Program-made: the position numbers and the translations under genes
In this document: piece by piece, positions 13,101 to 23,668 of the stretch
Position numbering within the stretch: position 1 is the first letter of the stretch
Layout of the letters: every line of letters starts with the position of its first letter
Notes under the pieces: model-generated
The model's database searches: none
What the model was told of the DNA's origin: nothing
Seen by the model: only the letters and a program-made list of their open reading frames with translations
Source: Sapria himalayana
Taxonomy: Eukaryota > Streptophyta > Magnoliopsida > Malpighiales > Rafflesiaceae
Assembly (NCBI GenBank): GCA_029783825.1
Contig: JAREIK010010245.1
Location: forward strand, 62,001 to 126,000
Length of the DNA stretch: 64,000 nucleotides
Direction: 5' to 3'

Positions 13101-16100
13101 CTTGTTATCCTACGTATTCTTCTTATTCTTCTTATTCTTCTTATTCTCCTAATTCTTCTTATTCTTCTTATTTTTCTTTTTCTTCTTATTCTTCTTATTT
13201 TTCTTATTCTTCTTATTCTTCTTATTTTTCTTTTTCTTCTTTTTCTTCTTTTTCTTCTTTACATTCATACTATTCTTATTCTACTTATTCTTATTATTTT
13301 TCTTATTATTTTTATTCTTCTTTTTCTTCTTATTCTTTTAATTATTATTATTCATAGTTATCTTATACTTTTTTTTCTTCTTATTCTTTTTATTCTACTA
13401 ATTCTTCCTATTATTATTATTATTATTATTCTACTTAGTCTTCTTAAACTTATTATTATTCTTATTATTCTTATTATTCTTATTATTCTTATTTTTCTTA
13501 TATTTTTTTTTATTTTTTTATTCTTTTTTATTCTTCTTATTCTTTTTATTCTTCTTATTTTTGTTATTCTTTTTATTCATCTAATTTTTTTTATTCTTCG
13601 TATTCAACTTTTTCTTTTTATATCTTCTTTTTCTTATTCTTTATTATAATTCTTATTCTTCTTATTCTTCTTATTATTCAAATTCTTTATATTTTTCTTA
13701 TTCATCTTATTATTCTTATTCTTTTTATTCTTCTTATTCTAATTGTTATTCTTATTCTTAATATTCTTATTATTCTTATTATTATTTTTATTCTTCTTAT
13801 TCTTCTAATTTTTCTTATTCTTCTTTTTCTACCGTATATTCATATTTTATTTATTTATTTTATTCTTCTTATTCTTTTCATTCTTGTAATTTTTCCTAAT
13901 TTATTTTTTTATTCTTCATGTTCTTTTTCTTTCTTATATTTTTTAATCTTCATATTCTTTCTATTTTTCTTATTCCTCTTATTCTACTTTTTATTATTAT
14001 TCTTCTTTTTCTTGTTATTCTTCTTATTCTCCTAATTCTTCTTATTTTTTATTTTTCTTTTTCTTTATATTCTTCTTTATATTCATATTCTTCTTAATCT
14101 ATTTAATCTTATTATTTTTCTTATTCTTTTTTTTATCTTTCTTCTTATTCTTTTAATTCGTATTATTCTTCTTAGTCATCTTATTCTTCTTATTTTTCTT
14201 ATTCTTCTTATTCTTTTTATTCTTCTTATTCTTCTACTTATTATTATTATTATTTTTATTTTACTTATTCTTCTTAATATCATTATTATTTTTATTATTC
14301 TTTTCTTGTTATTATTCCTATTCTTCTTATTCTTTTTATTCTATTAATTCTTCTGATTCTTCTAATTATTCTTATTTTTATTATTTTTCTTTTTCTTTTT
14401 ATTTTTAATATTCTTCATGTTCTTCTTATTTTACTTATTATTCTTATTCTACTTCTTCTTCTTATTTTTCTTATTTTTTTTACTTATTCTTCTTTATTCT
14501 TCGTTTTCTTGTTAGTCATCTTATTCATCTTTTTCTTCTTATTCTTCTTATTTTTTCTTATACTTGTTATCCTTCTTATCCTACATATCCTTCTTATCTA
14601 TCATATCCTTCTTATTCTTCTTATCCTTCTTATCCTTCTTATCCTCTTAGTCTTCTCATTATTCTTATTCTTTTTATTTTTTTATTCTTCTTATTCTTCT
14701 TTATCCTTTTATTTCCCTTATTATACTTATTCTTCTTTTTCTACTTATTATTAATATTATTATATTCTTCTTATACTTTTTATCCTTTTTCTCCTTCTTA
14801 TTCTTATTATTCTTCTTAATCCTTTTATTCTACTATTTCTTTTTATTATTATTCTTCTTCTTATTCTTACTATTCTTTTAATTTTTATTATTATTTTCAT
14901 TATTATTATTCTTCATATTTTCATTATTCTTCTTATTCTTATTTTCTTATTATTCTTTTTATTATTCATATTTTTAAAATTCTTCTTTTTCTTATTATTC
15001 TTATTATTCTTATTATTCTTAATATCATTATTATTCATATTCATCTTTTTCTTCTTATTCTTTTTATCTTTCTTATTTTTCTTATTTTTCTTATTGTTTA
15101 TATTCTTCTTATTCTTCTTATTCTTTTTTTTCTTCTTATTCTTCTTGTTTTTCTTATTTTACTTATTCTTCTTATTCTTCTTATTCTACATCTTCTTATT
15201 CTTCTTTTATTTTCTACATATTCTTCTATTTCTTCATTTTCTTGTTAATCATCTTATTCTTATTTTTTTTACTCTTCTTATTCTTTTTAATCTTCTTATT
15301 CTTTTTAATCTTCTTATTCTTCTTATTCTTTTTAATCTTCTTATCCTTCTTATCCTTCTTATCCTTCTTTTCCTTCTTTTCCTTCTTATCCTTCTTATCC
15401 TACTTATCCTTATTATACTTCTTATTCTTCTTATCTATCTTATCCTTCTTATCCTTCTTTTCCATCCTATCCTTCTATCCTTCTTATACTTCTTATACTT
15501 CTTATCCTTCTTATCTTTCTTATACTTCTTATCTTTCTTATTTTTCTTATTTTTCTTATTCTTTTTATTCTTCTTATTCTTCTTATACTTTTTTCTTCAT
15601 TTACTTTTTATATTTCTCATTCTTATTATTCTATTTATTCTTCTTATTCTTTCTATTTTTCTTATCCTTCTTATTCTACTTATTATTCATATTCTTTTTA
15701 TTCTTCATATTCTTCTTATCCTTCTTATCCTTATTATTATTATTCTTATTATTCTTAATCTTTTTATTCTATTATTTCTTTTTCTTTTTCTTATTCTTCT
15801 TATTTTTGTTATTCTTCTTATTCTAGATATTACTCATATTCTTTTTATTTTGCTTATTATTATTCTTCTTCTTTTTATTCAAATTATTCTTTGAATTCTT
15901 TTAATTTTTGTTTTTCTTTTCATTCTTGTTATTTTTCTTTTTTAATTATTCTTCTTATTCTTATTTTCTTCTTATTCTTTTTATTCTTCATATATTTAAT
16001 TTTCTTATTATTCTTCTTATTTTTCTTGTTCTACTTATTTTTCATTATTCTTCTTATTCTTGTTATTCTTTTTATTCTTATTATTATTTTTTCTTCTTAT

Positions 16101-16514
16101 TCTTCTTATTCTTATTATTCTTCTTGTTCTTCTTATTTTTCTGATTCTTCTTATTCTTCTTATTCCCCTTCTTCTTTTTATTCTTCTTATTTTTTTTTCT
16201 TTTTCTTCTTATTCTTCTTTTTCTTATTATTCTCCTTATTCTTTTTATTCTTCCCACTCTGCTTATCCTTCTTATCCTTTTTATCTTACTTATGCTTCCC
16301 ATCCTTCTTTTCTTTCTTATTCTTCTTATCTCTCTTATTCTTCTTATCCTTCTTATCCTTCTTATCATTCTAATCCTTCTTATCTTTATTACCCTTCTTA
16401 TCTTTCTTATTATTTTTTTTATTCATCTTAATTCTCTTATTTATCATATCATTCTTATTCTTCTTAATTTTCTTATTTTTCTTATCCTTTTTTTTCATAT
16501 ACTTTTTATTCTTC

Positions 16515-16617
16515 TTTTTTAAGGTTTGTTTTATTAATTATAAAAGCCCTCTCTTTTGGCAGAGGAATACCATTGTTACAATCTAAGATACTATCCTTTG
16601 CCCCTTTTACACCCTTA
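16515..16617 (-). promoter_or_regulatory. Conserved 3' terminal module of copy A
   Basis: On the minus strand the module ends with an AATAAA signal (16530-16535), about 10 nt, a 6-A run and then the tail repeats. The core is the CCTCTGCCAAAAGAGAGG region, 16545-16568 (GGCAGAGGAATACC on +). The module is shared by all six copies, whereas the 3' UTR upstream of it differs between them. It probably serves RNA 3'-end formation and recognition by the RT for target-primed reverse transcription. Confidence 0.75.
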
Positions 16618-17932
16618 GCAAAATTAAAACAATAAAAGCAATTAAACAAAATTGCATCCTAATTCTGTTTAAAGTTGAAGAAAAATGAGGAGATCTAGCT
16701 TTGAAATGTTCTCCTCAATTTAATTTCGATGAAGTATAGCATTCTTTACATCTCTTTCATCTTTTTTTCTGCCTGCCAATAGGAGACTTTCTATTCTCCT
16801 TGATTTTATATATAAGCCTTCTTCTTGTGGAAAATTAACATTTGCTTTCCTTATTTCTTTCACAGCTACAACTAGCTTTTCTGATAGCCTTGCTACTACT
16901 GCTCTAGATCGATCCTTAATTATGTCAGCCTCTTTACACACTTGTCACATTCTATATTAGCTTAGTGTTCACTCAGCTTTATCTTATGTTGCTGGCTCTT
17001 GTCTTTGTTAGTTGCATACCCTGCATTCCAATAAACATACACAAACAAGCCACAAATAGTAGTGCAGGCAGCGTGCACAGCCTCCTGCTAAATAACTGGT
17101 ATTTATGTCAGCAGTAGTGCAGGCAACCTAGGGCAGTAGGCCTTCTATTACAAGCTTTATATTTTCTTTTTTAGAGCTATTCTGAATGATCTTTGTCCTT
17201 ACTTACAGCTGTTCATTAATTTCAATCCGTGGAGCTAAACCACAAACAAGATTTAAAAATAAAAATAAACATATGTAATAAATCTTTAAAATTAAAAAAC
17301 CTGCTGCTTTGATAGAGTGATCCTCCTGCCCAAACAGAATCATCTTTAAATTTTTAATAAAGCCATCTCCTTTAATAAAACCTTTTAGCTTCGATCTGTA
17401 AAAAACAAACCAATCCACCAAGTAACACAGCAAGCAGAAAGTTGTTTCTAATGATCCATTCCACTATCTTCTGTACAACCAAACAATTCCACAAACAAAA
17501 ATTATAGGCTTTTAGATTATATGGTGTTCTCCTTTGACTCTTACCCTGCCTCCAGCTACTTTATCTGCTCCTCATTTGAAGCAAATGTTTCATATCTCTG
17601 TTAAGATTAATTTTCAAAACACTAAGTAAACAATGTAGTTTAAAACCCCAGCCTATGTCAATTCAATTTTATGTAATGTCCCTACAGGCCCAAGAAATTT
17701 TATAATTTTTTGGAGGCTTTATTGTTTTCTCTTGTTAATTTATGTATCTATTCTTTACTACTTACAACCATGTAGTTAAGTTCCAAAAGTAATATAATTT
17801 CTATGTAATTATTTTGCCTTTTGCTGCATGATCTTCTATTTTGATCCATCACCTTGAAGCTTGCTATTGATACCTGTAAAAAATCAAAAAGCAATATATA
17901 TCTTCTCTGTCCCCTCTTTTCTTCTATGCCTC
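16618..17932 (-). other. 3' UTR of LINE copy A
   Basis: This 1.3-kb stretch lies between the ORF2 end and the 3' module. It holds only short frames without domains, one of them at 16720-16941 on minus. Its sequence is not obviously shared with the same segment of copies C and D. Confidence 0.65.
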
Positions 17933-20900
17933 CTAATGTTTTTGAATTCAGATATAAAAGAATTCTATTCTATTTAGTGTGATTATATCTTTGTATTTAT
18001 CTGGTATATTCTCCCCAACAAACACATGTAAACCCTTCTTCATTCATTCCTCAACTAATTTGTCTGCAAGAGCATTTGCTTCCCTGAACATATGTACTAT
18101 TTCCCCTTTTAGCTCTATTAAATGGCTTTTAAGTATACCAATATACCCCTCATACTGTCACGACTCTATTTTTCTTGTAGCTAGATCCCCCAGTAAGCTA
18201 GAATCCACATGTGCTCGATTATTTCTTAGTGAATAATCTTTACATATTTGTAGGCCCTTAAGCAAGGCTAGTGTTTCAGCATGCAGTGCAGAAAATGCTT
18301 TTTCTCTCATTGTGAATTCTCTTAATACTCTCCCTTGCTCATTCCTTATCATCCCACCTACTCCTACCATATCCATATCCCTATTAAAGCTCCCATCCAT
18401 GTTTGGAGCTATCCTTCCCTGTGGAGGCTTGTTCCAACTGACCGTCCTTATCTCATGTAGTTTTACCTTAATTGCATGAAGATCCCATATCTTTTTTTTC
18501 ATCTTCCATTTCAATGCTTCTGAGTCCTAAAGGGATCCATGCTGAAATCCATGAGCATTCTTTTTTAATTTACTCAATTATATGATTGGCATTAATTTTA
18601 ATACCCTCAAGCCTACTTTTGTTTCTGGCATTACTTAAACACCAGACTATAATATGTGGGATATAATTTCTTAGCCACTTACATATTTTGTTCTTTGTAT
18701 GTTTTACGCTCCATCTCTTTAATCTATCCTCGAGACCCTCTAACTTATTACTTATTTCTATATCTTTTCCTAGACAGCCCCAAACTTTCACCGCTATCTT
18801 TCTTGTTGAGAACAAGTGATTTATGCTTTCTATACTAACAAAGCAACATTCACACCTAGAGGCTATTTTAAATCATTTCCTCTGTATATTAATATTTACC
18901 GGAATAGCCTTCGATAGAAGCTTCCACATAAATACATTAATTTTTTGTGGAATCTCTCACCCACGCTCCTTTAAAGATTTCTTGGGGGCATTTCCTTTTC
19001 TTACTATTAATTTTGTGCTTTTAAGTGTAAACCTCCCTTGTGGATTCAAAATCCATCTCCATTCATTGTTAATTAAAAGTGCATTTTTTTCCACTAATTT
19101 TTTCTATTTAAACATCATTTTCTAGCTTTTAGATGCTTTTTGGAATTTTTTAAGGCTTTGTTACCTAGACCGCATCTAGCTTTAATATATCTCACCCACA
19201 GACTATCATTTTGTATAAGCCTTCACCAATTCTTACACGCCCAGACTTTTGCCATATCATTGAGCTTGTTTAGGCCTAGACATACCTCTTCCTTTGGGCA
19301 ACATATATCATCTCATTTTTTCAATGTAGTTTGTTTTTTCTTGATTATTTATCCCATAAAAAGTTAGCCATCTCTTTCTCTAAATTTCTCAAAATCTTCT
19401 TTGGAGGCTATAATGTCATTAGAATATGGGCTATCGAGCCTTGTAGGACATGTTTGATTAATGTAATTTGCCCTGCTATACTCAACATATTCTCCTTCCA
19501 TCCTGCTATTTTCCCTCTTATTTTATTCATTAGAAATGCTAAATATTCTTCCTTCAATCTTCCTTCATAAATTGGGCATCCCAAATACATTAATACCCCT
19601 TTTTTCTGTTCAAAGCATGTGATAATTTTAATCATTTGAGCTATCTTTTCAGGGGTATTATTTATGATCACAAATTGACATTTATTTTTATTCAGCTATT
19701 GACCCATTTCTTCCTCTAGTGTATCAAAAGGCTCATCATATTTCTCAATGAAGTACTGCCAGCATTTGTAAAAATAATCACATCGTCTACATACGCCAAG
19801 CTGCTCGCATTATGAGTTTGTCTAGGTTGTTTAAAGCCAAGAATCATGCCCTCCATCCTCTCTTTCAGATTTATAATTAGTATTTCTATATATATGTTGA
19901 ACAAGACAGGGGATAGTGGGTCCCCCTGAATAACCCTCTAACTGGCTTGAATTCTCTATCTACCTCACTGTTATTCAAGATTTTAACCTAGGCACTAGAG
20001 ATGCATCTATACATTAGGTCTATCCAAAATTCCAAAAATCTCATTTTTCTCATTGTATAGCATAATATGTCTCATTCTACTCTATCAAATGCTTTAGACA
20101 GGTCTAGCTTCATAATCACAATATGACCCCTATCTTTAGCACCTATTTCCTTCATCAATTCTGAGATTAAATTGATAATTTTTATCATTAATCTATTTTT
20201 AATAAATTCCTGATTGTTCAACCAATATAATGAAAGGAATGATCCTATTAAGCCTGTTTTGAAGGACTTTTGCAAAAATTTTGTAAACCGAATTGCATGG
20301 ACTTATATGTCTATAATCCTTACTTTTTTACAGGTTGTTCTTCTTGGGAATCAGGACAATATATGAGTTGGCCCATGTTTTTGTAATTTCTGCGCCTGAG
20401 AAGATCCAAGCAATGGCAGCTGTCAATTCTTCTTTTATTATATTCTAGGCATGTTGATAAAATCCATTGTTCCACCCATCAAGTCTTGCTGCACTATCTT
20501 TATTTCCACTGAGGAGCATTGCCCTGATCTCTTCTTCTCAAGGAATCTTTTCCAAGGCTTTGTTATAATCTCCTCATACTCTTCTCTCAATTAGATGTAT
20601 TAAAGTATCATTTCTCTGATGACTACAGCCATAAAGGTGACTTTAAAAATAGTCTTCCAGTACATTTTTAATTTCCCCCTCCTCTTCCACCCATTTGCCA
20701 TCATCTTTTTTTATGCCGTTTATTTATTGTTTTTGGGCTCTTATTTTTGCGGCTACATTGAAGAACTTAGTATTTCTATCCCCTTCCTTTAGCCACTTTA
20801 TGTTAGCCCTTTGTTTCCAATATACTTCTTCCATGTGCAACATTAATTTTAGTTCAGCTTTTGCTTTGTCCATTTTAGCTCTTAAAGATTTATCTTGAGT

Positions 20901-21816
20901 TTCCTCATATTCTATTTCTGTGAGCTGACTTTTAATTCATCATCTTGAATATTCTTGTTAATATTCCCAAATCTCTCTTTATTACATAGACTAAGTGCTA
21001 GTCTTAATATATGTAATTTTAAGGTTAGAACCTGCATGGTATTCCCAGTTGTTTGTATTTGCCATGAGTCCCTTACTATTCTCTTGAAGTCTTTATGCAT
21101 TCCCCACATGTTTTGATATTTAAAGATCTTGTATTTCCTATCTCTATTTTTAAATTTCAGGAGGAGTGGGCTATGATCTAAGCATGTTCTACTTAAGTGC
21201 TTAATGCTTACCCCTCCACAAAAATCTATCCACTTAATATAATATAAAATAAGATCCAATCTAGACCAAATTGCCCCTCTTTTTTTCCAATTATTGCACC
21301 ATGTGAAATTAGGACCCAAATAAAAGCCTCCATAAGGCTTGTGTTTTCTATTTCCTCATTAAACTAGGCTATGGCTATTAGGTCAGGAGACTTTCCTCCT
21401 CTTTTCTCTTTAATATTCCTTACCACATTGAAATCCCCTCCTATAATCCATGGCGATTTCCTTGGGGCTATCTCTTTCATCTCACTCCACAATATTTTCT
21501 TTTATCCTTTGCATTGCTGGCACACACCACCAAAATAATTGGTTCTGACTTTTTTTCTAGTTTAAAACTAATAATCTACTCTGCCTCTGAAATTATTTCA
21601 ATATCAATTGTATTTTTCCATAATAGCCATAACTTGCCGTTATTGTTGGAGAATGCATTATCCAAACCTATTTTTTTATACTCTTCTAATGAGTCCTTAT
21701 AAACCATGGTTTCAGCTATTATCACTAATCTAATATTATGTATTTTATTTAATTTTATTTATTGATGGAGAGTTTCCTACTTCTCTTATGTTCCAGTATA
21801 GACTATTATACATCAT
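17933..21816 (-). pseudogene. Copy A ORF2: endonuclease-reverse transcriptase-RNase H, broken
   Basis: This would encode the enzyme that nicks the target and copies LINE RNA into it. ATG at 21816 leads into an N-terminal endonuclease reading YWNIR. PWIIGGDFN (about 21430-21460) and CLDHSPLL (about 21170) supply the catalytic D/N and D/H. RT motif A reads LDLSKAFDRVE and is followed by a stop at about 20072. The active-site box is YVDD at 19782-19793 instead of YADD. LGCPIYEGRL and KIAGWKE mark the post-RT region. The zf-RVT segment is at about 18785-18870. The RNase H has MDGSF, HAE and HVDSS at 18158-18514, then HMFREANALADK near 18080. Full length for the family, about 1290 codons, but scattered stops make it non-functional. 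Confidence 0.88.
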
Positions 21817-23296
21817 TAGGTCTAGCTTGAGCTCTCGTTATACATATTATTTCATAGTTCATGTTTCAGTATTTTTTTCTATTTCTTGAAGATTTATTTG
21901 CACTAGGTTGTGGCTGTTCAGTGGATCTTATTATGTTCAGCTTGTTTAGTAATAAACTCATTAATCTTATTTTTTCCATTGCACTCTCCCTATTATTCTG
22001 GATTCATTCCTACTCATTATGTTTACACAGCCTTGAATCATCCTATGCCTATGCAAATTCCAAAATCTGCATCTTCTTATGCATGCCAATGATAGGCTAG
22101 CTTTTGGCCTCAATCTCTCTTTCCGATAAGAGGTCATCATCTTCCCCAATAAAGTTTACTATATCTTTTTCCAACTCAATTTCATTTCTCCTTACCCCTC
22201 TCCTCTCATTTGCCCCAAAACCCTTTCTCTTTCCCCACTCTATTCCTATCTCTTCTGTTGCTCTAGCCCCTTCCTCTAACTTTTTTTAAATCTCTAATCT
22301 TTTCTTTTTCCCCCCTTTTTTTCCTATCTAACTCTCCCTCTATACCTTCCTCACTCTCCTCTCTTTCTACCCCCTTCTCACTGCCCTTCCCCCTACTACC
22401 CACTAATTTTCCCATTTCTTCTTCCCTTCTTCCTCTCATCTTCTTATCCCCTATCTTTCCTACCTCCACCCTCTCTCCCTCTTCCTCAACTTGCTCTTTC
22501 ACCTTTCTAACTTCCCTTCCGAATGAACCATTTTTCAACCAAACCTTCTACCTCTCTCTCTCTCTCTTTTTTTCTGTGTTATGGCCTTCCCCTTACCTTT
22601 ATGATACATTCCAGTTCAATATGATCCATTTTTTTTACATTTTGATCAATATTTAGGCATGTGTTTTGGGACTATGGCATGACAAAAGCCATGGGTATGA
22701 TCACTTCTCACCCATACCCTTTGAGGAAGAGAAGAGCATGCATTAATTTCAATATAGACCCTCGCTGTGTCGGCTTGGCCATAAAGGCCGTAGCTTCATC
22801 CATTAATCATAGCTTACCCACACACCGTGCAATAGAGTATAGAGCATGCTTACAGAATAGATGGAATGAAAGTTGCGAGATATAAAACTAGATTAGGGCA
22901 TGCATGGATTCTTCCTTTGGTGTGAATTCGGGCGACCAATTGAATAATCTCATTGGAAGCCCTGAGATACTCCATGGTAGACGAAGAATAGTCGGAGAGT
23001 GTCTTCTTCCTCCTTAATTTGCAGCATAAAATGTTTCACATCATACAATGCGAGTCTCATAGAGTCCCGAAGCTTCAAAGCTTCAATGAATGCATATATG
23101 TCCTTAAACTTGGGGTTGCAATGTGAAATCTTACCGATTAGTGTCTATTTAAATGGAGCAGTAAGCTTCTCCAAGTCTTCTATCAAGAAGAAAACAAGCG
23201 CCTCCTCTTTCGCATCAAATTCCGGACATAAGAGTCTGGTTCATTAAAAACCAAAGAGAATGATTTTTTATAATATAGTTTAGGGAGTTTTTCAAT
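21806..23296 (-). pseudogene. Copy A ORF1: DUF4283 RNA-binding protein, broken
   Basis: This corresponds to the LINE nucleic-acid-binding protein. The N-terminal half (about 23230-22700) aligns in reading with ORF1 of copies C and D: a LFPEFDAKEEA-like start, then KEEEDTLRLFF, GFPMRLFNWSPEF and a KLWLMDEAT segment, typical of DUF4283. The zinc knuckle region near 22600-22680 is eroded. A Glu/Lys/Arg-rich linker follows at 22263-22538, purine-rich on the coding strand. The C end reads RAQARPNDV and stops at 21806, overlapping the ORF2 start by 11 nt. The start at about 23296 is placed by alignment with copies B and D; the ATG itself is lost. Confidence 0.75.
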
Positions 23297-23391
23297 AGTT
23301 CAAGCTTGCAATCTTCAACAATGAAGATTTCTCTATCTAAGAATGACACTTTCTCTCTCTAGAATTGAGAGCTACGAGAAAACCCTTATGG
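23297..23391 (-). promoter_or_regulatory. 5' leader of copy A with GA-rich boxes
   Basis: On the element strand the leader has AATTCTAGAGAGAGAAAG and, about 25 bp on, TTAGATAGAGAAA, a weaker copy. The paired GA boxes recur in the leaders of B, C and D. GAGA motifs just downstream of a LINE 5' end are a plausible internal promoter; this is inference. Confidence 0.5.
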
Positions 23392-23420
23392 TCTTATTAT
23401 TCTTCTTATTCTTCTTATTC

Positions 23421-23453
<33 letters not shown>

Positions 23454-23454
23454 T

Positions 23455-23485
23455 TATAATAATAAAAATAATAATTATTATTATA
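23455..23485. repeat. Inverted TAA/TTA hairpin in array 2
   Basis: Arms of 11 bp (23455-23465 and 23475-23485) are perfect reverse complements around a 9-nt loop. This is the only place I found where the purine-bearing strand briefly switches to the + strand within the arrays. Confidence 0.7.
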
Positions 23486-23542
23486 GTTCTACTTGTGCTT
23501 TATCTTCTTCTTATTATTCTTATTATTATTCTTATTCTTACT

Positions 23543-23668
23543 ATACTTCTTATTCTTCTTATCCTACATATTCTTATATTTCTTATTATTCTTCTTATTC
23601 TTATTATACTTCTTATTCTTCTTATCCTACATATTCTTATATTTCTTATTATTCTTCTTATTCTACTT
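23543..23668 (+). repeat. 63-bp higher-order tandem duplication in array 2
   Basis: Two almost identical 63-bp segments (7 x 9 bp) stand in tandem from 23543 and 23606. Each includes TTATCCTACATATTC and TTATATTTC variants. It shows that duplication works on multi-unit blocks and not only single 9-mers. Confidence 0.85.

Larger units (their letters stand above)
5872..16514 (+). repeat. Array 1: 10.6-kb TTATTCTTC minisatellite
   Basis: A 9-bp unit, TTATTCTTC on +, is repeated with many substitutions and small indels for 10.6 kb. The period is clear from the translations in every frame (ILL, FLF or SYS triads on +, KKN or RRI on minus). G is almost absent from the + strand apart from local variants. 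Units are intermixed with TTATTTTTC, TTATCCTTC, TTGTCCTTC, TTA and TTC runs. The right end joins the 3' A run of LINE copy A, so it occupies the position of that element's tail; the left end abuts the CACTA-like terminus. Long open frames inside it are not genes. Confidence 0.95.
16515..23391 (-). mobile_element. LINE copy A, full length, L1-clade plant type, inactive
   Basis: An element of about 6.9 kb is read right to left: 5' leader, ORF1, ORF2, long 3' UTR, conserved 3' module, then GAAGAATAA repeats. Order and domains match angiosperm L1-type LINEs with an RNase H at the end of ORF2. Both ends are defined: the leader abuts array 2 and the A run abuts array 1. Many stops and frameshifts break both ORFs, so it is an old copy. 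Target-site duplications cannot be read because both flanks are the same repeat. Confidence 0.9.

Noticed and set aside
5872..16514. Many long open frames on both strands, rich in Leu/Ile/Phe, Ser/Tyr, Lys/Asn or Arg/Ile
   Set aside because: They are translations of the 9-bp unit in different frames (9 is a multiple of 3, so stops are rarely formed). No start context, domain or non-repetitive flank supports them; the same holds for all other arrays, including the 450-codon frame at 30768-32120.
22160..22540. C/T-rich + strand stretches at about 22160, 37480, 46310 and 53500 as further minisatellites
   Set aside because: They are the reverse complement of the Glu/Lys/Arg-rich linker of LINE ORF1 and show no fixed period.
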